From positions 1 through 5,760 of the forward strand of contig JAUWHU010000578.1 in assembly GCA_030605705.1 (NCBI GenBank): DNA of 5,760 nucleotides, read 5' to 3'. The translations under genes and the position numbers were made by a program. The stretch's first letter is position 1; the number at the start of each line of letters is the position of its first letter. The notes beneath the pieces were generated by a model. That model was not told where the DNA came from. It worked only from the letters and a program-made list of their open reading frames with translations, and did not search any database. This DNA is from Thermoflexia bacterium. Lineage in GTDB: Bacteria; Chloroflexota; Anaerolineae; B4-G1; SLSP01. Below, piece after piece: positions 1-5,255 of this stretch.

Positions 1-237
1 CACTGCTTCGGGACCCATCGTATCTGCCAGCGCAGTAAAGCCGGAGATGTCGGCGAACATCACGGTGATAAGCCGGCGCTCTCCCTCCAATGCGGGCGTG
101 GCGCGCAGTTCGGCCAACTGCTGGCGCAGCGCTGCCAGGGACAGTTCGACGACCGCATCGCCCAGGACGGCGCGCTGCGCTTCTAATGCAATGATGGCCG
201 ATTCCAGTTGCGCAATTTGCTCTTCGAGTGTTGACAT
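1..237 (-). CDS. Class III adenylate/guanylate cyclase, N-terminal part (runs off the window)
   Basis: Only the first 79 codons are present; the gene continues beyond position 1. Residues 1-46 are a predicted helical, coiled-coil-like segment containing LEAQRAVLGDAVVE (18-31), a leader I recall in front of many bacterial cyclases that carry C-terminal ATPase/TPR regions. Residues 54-68 read RRLITVMFADISGFT, the opening strand of the class III nucleotidyl cyclase domain; Asp63 is the expected first metal-binding aspartate. The likely role is making cAMP or cGMP as a signal, but substrate-specifying residues lie outside the window. The ATG start is well supported: AGGAG (245-249 on the complement) sits 7 bases upstream. 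A copy of the large palindromic repeat lies about 50 bases upstream, so its promoter must be in positions 238-283 or inside the repeat. Family assignment is firm; domain architecture after residue 79 is unknown. Confidence 0.88.
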   Translation of the reverse strand, partial: MSTLEEQIAQLESAIIALEAQRAVLGDAVVELSLAALRQQLAELRATPALEGERRLITVMFADISGFTALADTMGPEAV

Positions 238-244
238 GGGATAA

Positions 245-249
245 CTCCT
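245..249 (-). promoter_or_regulatory. Shine-Dalgarno site of the cyclase gene
   Basis: AGGAG on the minus strand, 7 bases before the ATG at 237. It fixes the start of the cyclase. Confidence 0.75.
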
Positions 250-283
250 ACTTCAGAATATGGCTATGCAGGGTTCGCGGATG

Positions 284-487
284 GCTCTACTGAAAAAACT
301 AAGAATTTCACCACAGAGCGAAGTATGGGCAGGCAGTGCCCATTGACACAGAGAGCGCAGAGATTTTAAACTTGACCTTGAGAAAATTAATTTTTTGACG
401 TGCAATGTTAAATATTTTTACACTAAAACTTAATCTTTTCTCGGTGTCCTCTGTGTCTCTGTGGTGAGATGACTCTTTTCAGGGGAG
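284..487. repeat. Large palindromic repeat, copy 1 (MITE-like)
   Basis: About 204 bp starting CTCTACTGAAAAAAC (286-300) and ending TTTTCAGGGGAG (476-487). The ends are imperfect inverted repeats: TGGCTCTACTGAAAA (282-296) against the complement of 476-490, TGGCTCCCCTGAAAA. Inside them a second inverted pair, TTCACCACAGAG (307-318) and CTCTGTGGTGAG (457-468), lets most of the element fold into one long hairpin. The centre is AT-rich (370-440). It is similar along its length to the copy at 2797-2998. A 17-bp palindrome (326-342) is nested in the left arm. No open reading frame of substance is present. Flanking 9-mers (275-283 and 488-496) match at only 5 of 9 positions, so no target duplication can be claimed here. 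Confidence 0.8.
326..342. repeat. Nested 17-bp palindrome, forward orientation
   Basis: TGGGCAGGCAGTGCCCA: 6-bp arms TGGGCA/TGCCCA around GGCAG. The same 17 bases recur at 2847-2863 and, in reverse orientation, at 5522-5538 and 5673-5689, always inside the large repeat. Confidence 0.85.
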
Positions 488-521
488 CCACAGATTGATC
501 CGCAAATCCGCGGTTCTCCTC

Positions 522-746
522 TCACCATTCCCGCGCCGCCACACCCACCATGCCGATGCCCGGCTTCTTGTGGGCGATGCTGGTGTTCAGGCGCGGCAGG
601 ATGCCCGTCTCCGCCATTTCGCGCACGTCAATTCCCAGGGGTATGTCCCGAAAGTTGAGCGCGAGGATGAGAGGGGCCAGGTGACTGAAGGTTACCAGCC
701 CCTTGACAACTGTGTATCCATTCAGGTGCGCTGATGCCACTATATC
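522..746 (-). pseudogene. C-terminal remnant of a protein, possibly DUF1116 (YlbE/AllG-like)
   Basis: An open stretch from just after an in-frame TAA (747-749) to a TGA at 522-524. The best available start is GTG at 740, giving 72 residues. There is no Shine-Dalgarno sequence, and the chain begins in what looks like the interior of a domain. The segment GIDVREMAETGILPRLNTSIAHKK... followed by PGIGMVG resembles the conserved C-terminal region (NTGIAHK-PGIG-GAG) that I recall from DUF1116 proteins, which are normally more than 400 residues long. If so, almost the whole gene is gone, and the last part after VGVAAREW is also missing. Upstream bases 750-795 show no continuation in another frame. 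It lies between the MBL hydrolase stop and the first large repeat, a plausible place for deletion debris. The family call is from memory of the motif and is tentative; a short unrelated gene is the alternative. Confidence 0.35.
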
Positions 747-795
747 TTACACCAAATCGGTGAAAACATCAATTCCTGATGGTCTGCGAAAACTC

Positions 796-1560
796 TCACG
801 CGCGATTCGGGGATAGCAGCGGGGTGGCGCCTTCAAAGAAATCCAACCACACATGACCAGTCGTCATACGGACTTCGGGATGCGCCATCCCAAATTCGCG
901 CAGACGCGGTGCGTGTGGTCCCAACACAAAGTTGACCAACCAGTCCGGCGCGTACTCGGCCAGGTCAATCGGTGCTGCATCTCCAACGTGGAACAGCCAA
1001 CCGGTTGCGGTCTGGATGGCTATGCCGCAATGACCTCGCGTATGTCCGAACAGCGGCACCAACCACATCTCCGGTTCAAATGGCAAGCGGATCGCCCCGA
1101 AGTTCAACCAACTCTCACCGGTATCATCGTAGAGCACAAATTCCGGCTGATGGGCAATGTGACGGCGGACATAAGCCAGGTCAGCCCAACAGCGCGGGCC
1201 TCCCGTGAAAGCTTCGTACTCGCGGCGATGGACATGGACCCTGGCATGTGGGAAATCCGGCAAGCCACCGCAGTGATCAAAGTGCATGTGGGTTAGCACT
1301 ATGTGACGCACATCTTCTGGCTTGTAACCGAGACGCACGATCTGTCGCACAGCAGCCTCTTCCCGGTTCATGGGCACAATTGTAACAACCTGAAATACAC
1401 GCATGATGCCCGTTCTGTGGACGTAATCATCTTGCCCAAGACCAGTATCCACGAGTACAAGTCCCTGGTTGGTTTCAATTAACAGGCAGAGCATCCCAGT
1501 GTGCCAGTGTGAAGGCACGCGGGCGTGACAGGTGAAGCAGTTAAGGAAATGAATGACCAT
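796..1560 (-). CDS. MBL-fold metallo-hydrolase (AHL-lactonase/glyoxalase II-like)
   Basis: A 254-residue soluble protein, the usual size for a single-domain metallo-beta-lactamase-fold hydrolase. All metal-site motifs are visible in order: THMHFDH at 90-96 (HxHxDH with His91, His93, Asp95, His96), FGHTRGH at 171-177 (third-motif histidine), VGDAA at 192-196 (bridging Asp194) and TTGHVW at 233-238 (final His236). The early strand GLVLVDTGLG (33-42) carries the conserved Asp-Thr-Gly. It therefore probably binds two metal ions, typically zinc, and hydrolyses an ester, lactone or thioester in the cytoplasm; the actual substrate cannot be read from sequence. There is no signal peptide. The ATG at 1560 gives the expected N-terminus, but no good Shine-Dalgarno precedes it; Met23 would delete the first strand. 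The next gene upstream ends 143 bases away across a spacer with hairpins, so it is probably not tightly coupled to it. No obvious terminator follows the stop. Confidence 0.92.
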   Translation of the reverse strand: MVIHFLNCFTCHARVPSHWHTGMLCLLIETNQGLVLVDTGLGQDDYVHRTGIMRVFQVVTIVPMNREEAAVRQIVRLGYKPEDVRHIVLTHMHFDHCGGLPDFPHARVHVHRREYEAFTGGPRCWADLAYVRRHIAHQPEFVLYDDTGESWLNFGAIRLPFEPEMWLVPLFGHTRGHCGIAIQTATGWLFHVGDAAPIDLAEYAPDWLVNFVLGPHAPRLREFGMAHPEVRMTTGHVWLDFFEGATPLLSPNRA

Positions 1561-1591
1561 GAAAGACTTTTGACTCTACGCAGTTCAGCAG

Positions 1592-1624
1592 GAGCGCGAG
1601 GGGGAAAACTCTCACGTCCGGGTC
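1592..1624 (+). other. Possible relic of a group II intron domain V
   Basis: On the plus strand GAGCGCGAGGGGGAAAACTC (1592-1611) followed by TCACGTCCGGGTC (1612-1624) resembles the roughly 34-nt domain V hairpin of bacterial group II introns, which has the form GAGCCG..GAGG-GAAA-CTCACGTCCGGTTC. The GAAA-loop stem and the CACGTCCGG strand are well matched; the basal stem is damaged and one base is inserted in the loop region. No reverse transcriptase or other intron domain is found on either side, so at most this is a leftover. It lies antisense in the spacer between the DUF695-RraB gene and the MBL gene. The match could be chance. Confidence 0.33.
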
Positions 1625-1635
1625 GGGAGTGGCAA

Positions 1636-1664
1636 CAGGAGCCTGTCCTGAATCCTTGAAGGAT
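1636..1664. repeat. Two adjacent small hairpins
   Basis: CAGGA-GCCTG-TCCTG (1636-1650) has a 5-bp stem, followed directly by the quasi-palindrome ATCCTTGAAGGAT (1652-1664) with 5-6 bp arms. They fill part of the 143-base gap after the DUF695-RraB stop. No T-tract follows in the transcript direction, so this is not a convincing intrinsic terminator. Confidence 0.5.
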
Positions 1665-1703
1665 CTGCGATGGCCCTGCCAACCATAACTTGGGCGGCCT
1701 CAA

Positions 1704-2468
1704 CTACTTGACCACAGCAGCCCCCCAGCCATCATACTTCACACCCACTGCCTTGCAGTAACTGAACAGTTTACCTGTCACACCAAAGATCTCGTCTAGT
1801 GTCAACCTCGACTCTTTGCCCATCACCAACCGACCATCCCCTAGCCATACCTCCGTAAAACCACTGGCCTGCAACTCGTCTCGAATCCTCAATAGCTTCT
1901 CGTCTTCTCCAACAATTGTGTGCTCTATCAAGTGCAATGAATGGGGATCACTTCCCGCCTTCACCAATTCCTCAATGACCCGGTGATCACTGATCTGCTG
2001 CCAGAATACTGGCTTCGGTTTCACTTTTTCATCGAAAAACTGCCACCCTTCCCCCTCCCTCAACTCGATCTCGTAATCCCCAGCACGTCTATCCAGTCTA
2101 GAAACACCTGCCCTGAATGTCTCCACGTCCTCCACTTGAAACATAAATTCCCTCATTCCCCCATAGCTCATTCGCCCCACAAACCGACAACTCACCCTGT
2201 GCTTCTCCAGCATCTGTAGTAAATCGTCCTCAAGTTGTTGCAACTTGGGCAATTCCTCCCTCACAGGAAGCCCATTCTCCAAAACTCTTCCTATCAAGGG
2301 AATTCGAATGATTACTCGAATTGAGTGATTGCAACCCTCGTGATCTCCTTCCTGTGCTCGCTCCACATCAAAGCTGATGATTGCTCTCTGCCCTTCTCCG
2401 TAGTTGTACGAATACATCGCCCACGAGTTTCCAACAATGTTAGCGGACTTTTTCTTCTTCCGGAACAT
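1704..2468 (-). CDS. DUF695 and RraB-like fusion protein
   Basis: A 254-residue cytoplasmic protein with two parts. Residues about 10-150 look like DUF695: NSWAMYSY near the start, the IIRIPL strand with ENGLPVREEL (50-73), VGRMSYGGMREFMFQVED (97-114) and the closing GWQFF (141-145). Residues about 158-251 look like the RraB (ribonuclease E inhibitor B) domain: HSLHLIEHTIVGED (176-189), an ELQASGFTEVWL segment, and the ending VKYDGWGAAV (243-252), which matches the YDGWG signature at the end of RraB. RraB of Escherichia coli binds RNase E and changes its activity; whether this fused version does so is unknown, and DUF695-RraB proteins may serve other, possibly immunity-like, roles. Start: ATG at 2468 has a perfect AGGAGG six bases upstream; an in-frame TTG at 2486 lies before that ribosome site and is rejected. 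A weak promoter (TTGGGT 2511-2516, 17 bp, GATATT 2488-2493) is conceivable. The gene is probably transcribed alone. Confidence 0.85.
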   Translation of the reverse strand: MFRKKKKSANIVGNSWAMYSYNYGEGQRAIISFDVERAQEGDHEGCNHSIRVIIRIPLIGRVLENGLPVREELPKLQQLEDDLLQMLEKHRVSCRFVGRMSYGGMREFMFQVEDVETFRAGVSRLDRRAGDYEIELREGEGWQFFDEKVKPKPVFWQQISDHRVIEELVKAGSDPHSLHLIEHTIVGEDEKLLRIRDELQASGFTEVWLGDGRLVMGKESRLTLDEIFGVTGKLFSYCKAVGVKYDGWGAAVVK

Positions 2469-2474
2469 TCTCAA

Positions 2475-2480
2475 CCTCCT
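2475..2480 (-). promoter_or_regulatory. Shine-Dalgarno site of the DUF695-RraB gene
   Basis: AGGAGG on the minus strand, 6 bases before the ATG at 2468. It rules out the upstream TTG, which would place the ribosome site inside the coding region. Confidence 0.85.
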
Positions 2481-2486
2481 AAACAA

Positions 2487-2607
2487 AAATATCTGAACAT
2501 CACTTTAGTCACCCAATGGCTCCAGCTTCGCCCGCGCGGCGGGTGCGGGAAACCACCGGTGCCAGCCAGCCAACCCAATTAATACCTTACCAGTGAAATT
2601 CTTGTAC
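2487..2607. other. Non-coding spacer with a GC-rich patch
   Basis: Between the DUF695-RraB gene and the 126-bp inverted-repeat element. It contains a GC-rich patch (about 2525-2572) with the palindromes CCGCGCGG and CACCGGTG, and otherwise AT-rich DNA. I see no gene. A poor sigma-70-like match for the downstream gene is at 2488-2516. Confidence 0.4.
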
Positions 2608-2733
2608 ATTAGAGTTGCTCCTCAATAAAAACGGTAAGCTTTGGGACACGGATTTCTCCTTGTTTTTTATCCGTGTAATCTGTGAAAATCCGCGTCCAAT
2701 TTCTGGGTTCGTTTATTCAGAAACAACTCTAAT
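2608..2733. repeat. 126-bp terminal-inverted-repeat element (MITE-like)
   Basis: The left end ATTAGAGTTGCTCCTCAAT (2608-2626) and the right end mirror each other: the complement of 2714-2733 reads ATTAGAGTTGTTTCTGAATA. Terminal arms of about 22 bp match with few differences. A second, inner inverted pair, TTGGGACACGGATTTC (2641-2656) and GAAAATCCGCGTCCAA (2684-2699), brackets an ATCCGTGTAATCTGTG segment of a type common in bacterial intergenic repeats. The whole unit can fold into a long hairpin and has no coding capacity. It differs from the three large repeats at its ends, so it is a separate family. No clear target duplication is seen beyond a possible AT/TA. Confidence 0.72.
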
Positions 2734-2796
2734 TGGCGCACTAACGTTGCGGATCAGGTGCGGCTATAAGCCATCCGGCTTGTTGGACTATCTTTG

Positions 2797-2998
2797 AGTC
2801 TACTGAAAAAACCAGGAAATTCACCACAGAGACACGGAGCGCAGTGTGGGCAGGCAGTGCCCACAGCACAGAGATTTTAAACTTAACCTCGAAAAAATTA
2901 ACTTTTTGACGTGTAAAGTGGATTTTTCTTAAACCAGACATCAAATTTTCTTCATCTTCTCTGTGTCCTCTGTGGTGAGATGACTTTTTTCAGGGGAG
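2797..2998. repeat. Large palindromic repeat, copy 2 (MITE-like)
   Basis: 202 bp from AGTCTACTGAAAAAACC (2797-2813) to TTTTTTCAGGGGAG (2985-2998). The ends form imperfect inverted repeats that continue inward through CACCACAGAG (2823-2832) and CTCTGTGGTGAGA (2969-2981). The interior is homologous to copy 1, including the CAGAGATTTTAAACTT block and TTTTTGACGTG. A 17-bp palindrome is nested at 2847-2863. The element is flanked by CTATCTTTG (2788-2796) and CTCTCTTTT (2999-3007), matching at 7 of 9 positions, consistent with a decayed 9-bp target duplication. Its right end supplies the last codons and stop of the lipoprotein gene. Confidence 0.82.
2847..2863. repeat. Nested 17-bp palindrome, forward orientation
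   Basis: Identical to 326-342 (TGGGCAGGCAGTGCCCA), at the equivalent place in the left arm of the large repeat and extended here by a GTG/CAC-type flank. Confidence 0.85.
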
Positions 2999-3457
2999 CT
3001 CTCTTTTCTTCTTGTCATTCAGGGCCGACAGAGCTTCTTGAAAGAGTTCGCTCAGTTCATCAGGATTCGTTCCTTCCTGAATGATAAGGTCGGGACCTGT
3101 GTCCTTCAAATTGAGTTGCACTCGATAATACTTCCACGGTTCGCGCGCGCGAATGACCATGTGATTGAATCCGGACAGCTCCAGATCACAGTTGATGTTC
3201 TGCTGTCCGGTATCGGGATTCAAATAGATATCCATGTCGCCCAAGACAACGTGGGGGTTGTTGTTGAACATGTTGCAATACGTCTGGCGATCACCCTGGG
3301 CCAGGATGTGATCCTTGATCTGGTTGAAGGCTGCGGCTGTGAGAACCCCGTCGGTTTCCTGAGGTGCTTCGGCAACCAACGCCGGCGCGGCCTCACGTGA
3401 GTTTGCGCAGCCTGAAACCAAGACGAGAATCAGAATTGTGAGCAGCAATTGTTTCAT
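2990..3457 (-). CDS. Small lipoprotein of unknown function
   Basis: A 155-residue exported protein. Residues 1-17 are a type II signal peptide: Lys2, a hydrophobic stretch to Val14, and the lipobox VSGC with the lipidated Cys17. A linker rich in Ala, Pro and Glu (18-36) leads to a folded region with two cysteines (Cys61, Cys90) that could pair, aromatic and Asn-rich strands (NMFNNNPHVVLGDMDIYLN, 62-80) and a predicted C-terminal helix (132-150). I do not recognise a family. It should sit on the outer face of the membrane. It starts 70 bases after the CPBP gene stop on the same strand, so co-transcription is likely. The Shine-Dalgarno is weak. The C-terminus is odd: the stop codon TGA (2990-2992) and the last codons lie inside repeat copy 2. 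Without the insert, a nearly identical flank would give a TAG right after DKKKR, so the terminal ELP looks like a by-product of insertion. Confidence 0.8.
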   Translation of the reverse strand: MKQLLLTILILVLVSGCANSREAAPALVAEAPQETDGVLTAAAFNQIKDHILAQGDRQTYCNMFNNNPHVVLGDMDIYLNPDTGQQNINCDLELSGFNHMVIRAREPWKYYRVQLNLKDTGPDLIIQEGTNPDELSELFQEALSALNDKKKRELP

Positions 3458-3527
3458 ATCATTTCAATCCAACGGTTTATTTAGCCGCCGTGCATTTTTG
3501 CTCCGAACCTTTCCCAATCCATGCCTG

Positions 3528-4430
3528 TCACTCGCAAATCGCGCCACCCGCTTCGCCATCTGGTTCATATCCCAGATTGCCTTTCGTCGCCACTATAAAA
3601 CCAATAGCAGTGAGAGCGATCAGGACGGCATTGATCCTCAACAGAGTGCTGTCAAAGGACGTAGCAAATTCGAATTCTCCGCCCACGACGGAGGCACTGA
3701 CGAGCAGCACAACCGTCCAATAATTGAAGGCGCTATGAAAGACGTAACCCGCGATGAGTGAGCTGCCTTGGCTTTTATTGAGTACCCAGGTCATCATGAA
3801 GGACCAACCGACTTCAATCAGGATAAAGAAGGGCAAAAAGCTCAATCCGCCCATAGCGGTTTGCGGACTGTTTTCATTGAAGAACTGAGGCAGAAACCAC
3901 AGGCTCACAAACAAACCAAGGATCAGGGTTCCGACCAGAGAACCCCACTTGTTTTGAAGGGGCGGTATGCCGAAACCACGGAAACCAAATTCGGCGATAT
4001 TCTCACTTCCAAGCGGTAGGAGAAAGAGCAGACCTAAAAGCGCTGGTTGAACCCGGGTTGCTGAGTTCAAATTCAAGAGCGCGGCTTCAGGTAGTTGCCC
4101 CCCTAGCAAGGCGTGAATCCCAAGGGAAGCAATGCCGATCGCAGCCGGGAGGAAGATCACCAGAACCCAGGTATACCAGGGGGCGCGTATCCGCACCATC
4201 CGGCGCAGAAAAGTACCCAGCCCTTTTCTCCCTCCAACTACAGGAGCCATGATGAACGCAGTCAGAAATGGTACAAACCAGAGCTGCGTTGGTCGGATTC
4301 CCGAATACCATGGGAACCAGCCGAGTATCAGTGTTAATACAGCATAGACCAGGAACGAATATCGGATGGTAAACGCACAAACTGAATTCTGGGTTTCCAC
4401 ATACACCGGTTGGGTTATGTCATTTACCAT
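3528..4430 (-). CDS. CPBP-family intramembrane protein with altered protease motifs
   Basis: A 300-residue polytopic membrane protein with about eight hydrophobic segments (near 24-45, 50-66, 86-110, 128-142, 162-184, 196-216, 224-246, 262-281). The order of motifs is that of the CPBP (CAAX protease and bacteriocin-processing, Rce1-like) family. Motif 1 is ENIAEFGFRGFGIPPLQ (143-159) where EExxxR is expected: the first catalytic Glu is Ala146, while Glu147 and Arg151 are kept. Motif 2 is SLWFLPQFF (176-184) where WHLP is expected: the histidine is Phe179. Motif 3, FHSAFN (231-236), keeps His232 and Asn236. By knowledge of Rce1, loss of the first Glu and the motif 2 His should abolish proteolysis, so it may be a non-catalytic member. 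Start: ATG at 4430 has AGGAG seven bases upstream; the frame is open to 4565, but that extension is GC-rich repeat DNA and is rejected. The lipoprotein gene follows after 70 bases. Confidence 0.85.
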   Translation of the reverse strand: MVNDITQPVYVETQNSVCAFTIRYSFLVYAVLTLILGWFPWYSGIRPTQLWFVPFLTAFIMAPVVGGRKGLGTFLRRMVRIRAPWYTWVLVIFLPAAIGIASLGIHALLGGQLPEAALLNLNSATRVQPALLGLLFLLPLGSENIAEFGFRGFGIPPLQNKWGSLVGTLILGLFVSLWFLPQFFNENSPQTAMGGLSFLPFFILIEVGWSFMMTWVLNKSQGSSLIAGYVFHSAFNYWTVVLLVSASVVGGEFEFATSFDSTLLRINAVLIALTAIGFIVATKGNLGYEPDGEAGGAICE

Positions 4431-4437
4431 TTGAATA

Positions 4438-4442
4438 CTCCT
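4438..4442 (-). promoter_or_regulatory. Shine-Dalgarno site of the CPBP gene
   Basis: AGGAG within GAGAGGAG on the minus strand, followed by TATTCAA and the ATG at 4430. It decides the start against the longer open frame that continues to 4565. Confidence 0.8.
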
Positions 4443-4487
4443 CTCAAGTTTCAAAGTTGGCATTGGGGTAAAAGTCGCACTTACACT

Positions 4488-4577
4488 GCTCCCAGCCCCC
4501 GTCCCCGGGGGCGGCCCATGCAAAAGCGCCGCCGATTTGCGCGCGCGTAGCGCGGGCGGGTGCAAGCCAGGGTTGGG
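4488..4577. repeat. GC-rich palindrome cluster
   Basis: In the 194-base gap between the kinase and the CPBP gene. Overlapping hairpins: GCCCCCG-TCCC-CGGGGGC (4495-4512, 7-bp perfect stem), GGCGGC (4510-4515) with GCCGCC (4528-4533), and CGCGC-GTA-GCGCG (4542-4554). The start, GCTCCCAGCCCC, is shared with the palindrome at 5231-5255 on the other side of the kinase. It could act as a transcription pause or mRNA-stabilising structure, but there is no T-tract typical of an intrinsic terminator. Confidence 0.6.
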
Positions 4578-4624
4578 CGCAGTTTCTCACTTGTACCACG
4601 ACCTTTATCCAAAAACACACCTTG

Positions 4625-5125
4625 TCACGCCTGAAAGAAGGATGTGCTCAATTCTTGCGCTAACTCTTCAGCCGCTATATGCGTGTTATCAATCTTGTGG
4701 TCAAATTCCAATAACTCACTCTCCCAAGCGTACAATAGTTCTACTTCTTCATCTGTTAAATACTGCCCACGTTCACGGTTGCGACGCAGCGATTCGGCTA
4801 AAGAGGGGAGCAACAGCACTATCTGGTGTTCTAATTCCAGCAGGTGCGCCCGATAAATATGGGCTGTCGCGTCAGTTAGGACGTCCAAAACCACAACATC
4901 GAAACCGGCGGCTACACAGTTACGTGCGAGGATACAGCCATTTTGGGCGCCTAGGTGCAGTTGAAAACGTCCTTCTTCCCCCTCCCAGGCTGCGACGTGG
5001 GGTTGCACCACCATGGCACGGAGCCAATCTACATCAATAACCACACACCGTTTAAGCCGTTTGGCTATCAACGGACCAACTGTCGTCTTTCCTGAAGCAG
5101 GTGGCCCGGTTATGATCAATATCAT
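4625..5125 (-). CDS. Small P-loop kinase-like NTPase (AAA_33 / nucleotide-kinase type)
   Basis: A 166-residue cytoplasmic protein with one P-loop domain. Walker A is GPPASGKT (7-14, Lys13) right at the N-terminus. A conserved acidic pair, IDVDWLR (30-36), sits where small-molecule kinases of this fold bind substrate. FDVVVLDV (75-82, Asp81) is the Walker B-like strand. RRNRERG (114-120) is a candidate arginine-rich lid that closes over ATP. KIDNT (144-148) is the typical ending strand of nucleotide and sugar kinases of this group. The length and layout fit a kinase that phosphorylates a small substrate such as a nucleoside, sugar or antibiotic; the substrate cannot be told from sequence. The ATG at 5125 has no clear Shine-Dalgarno, but nothing else fits, since the P-loop follows at once. 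A perfect TATAAT lies 48 bases upstream. The gene stands alone, with G/C palindromes on both sides. Confidence 0.82.
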   Translation of the reverse strand: MILIITGPPASGKTTVGPLIAKRLKRCVVIDVDWLRAMVVQPHVAAWEGEEGRFQLHLGAQNGCILARNCVAAGFDVVVLDVLTDATAHIYRAHLLELEHQIVLLLPSLAESLRRNRERGQYLTDEEVELLYAWESELLEFDHKIDNTHIAAEELAQELSTSFFQA

Positions 5126-5131
5126 GGCTTA

Positions 5132-5155
5132 ACTGTTATACTGTTACACTGTCGT
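5132..5155. repeat. Three tandem octamers upstream of the kinase gene
   Basis: ACTGTTAT, ACTGTTAC and ACTGTCGT lie head to tail at 5132-5155, ending 6 bases from the kinase start codon. They would be in the 5' leader if the promoter at 5174 is used. Direct repeats here could bind a regulator or be simple sequence. Confidence 0.5.
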
Positions 5156-5173
5156 AGTATGCGCCTAACTATC

Positions 5174-5202
5174 ATTATACGGACTATTAGCCGCACAAAC
5201 TA
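5174..5202 (-). promoter_or_regulatory. Candidate promoter of the kinase gene
   Basis: Perfect -10 box TATAAT on the minus strand (complement of 5174-5179) in an AT-rich stretch 48 bases before the start codon. The hexamer 17 bases upstream is TAGTTT (5197-5202), a poor -35, so the promoter would be weak or activator-dependent. Confidence 0.35.
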
Positions 5203-5230
5203 CCATCTAATAGTAGCTACTTGCATCCCG

Positions 5231-5255
5231 GCTCCCAGCCCCGGGGGCGCGGAGC
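5231..5255. repeat. G/C palindrome sharing its start with 4488-4512
   Basis: GCTCC (5231-5235) and GGAGC (5251-5255) flank a GCCCC/GGGGC core. It shares GCTCCCAGCCCC and CGGGGGCG with the cluster at 4488-4514, so the two probably belong to one interspersed palindrome family that brackets the kinase gene. Confidence 0.55.

Noticed and set aside
853..1296. Plus-strand open frame of 147 codons inside the MBL gene
   Set aside because: It is antisense to a gene with every catalytic motif intact and shows no recognisable domain or ribosome site.
2469..2486. TTG start for the DUF695-RraB gene, six codons upstream
   Set aside because: It overlaps the AGGAGG ribosome site that serves the ATG at 2468.
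2741..2944. Minus-strand open frame of 67 codons within repeat copy 2
   Set aside because: It is made mostly of palindromic repeat sequence and lacks a ribosome site.
3038..4019. Several plus-strand open frames opposite the lipoprotein and CPBP genes
   Set aside because: They are antisense shadows; the minus-strand proteins have a lipobox, membrane segments and family motifs, and the plus frames have none.
4495..4512. Intrinsic terminator of the kinase transcript
   Set aside because: The hairpin is strong but no run of T follows it in the direction of transcription.
4431..4565. A 45-residue N-terminal extension of the CPBP protein
   Set aside because: The extension is encoded by the GC palindrome cluster, has a low-complexity Ala/Pro/Gly/Ser composition, and the internal ATG at 4430 has an ideal ribosome site.
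4537..5040. Plus-strand open frame of 167 codons opposite the kinase
   Set aside because: The minus strand encodes a clear Walker A protein; the plus frame starts in GC palindromes and has no family signature.
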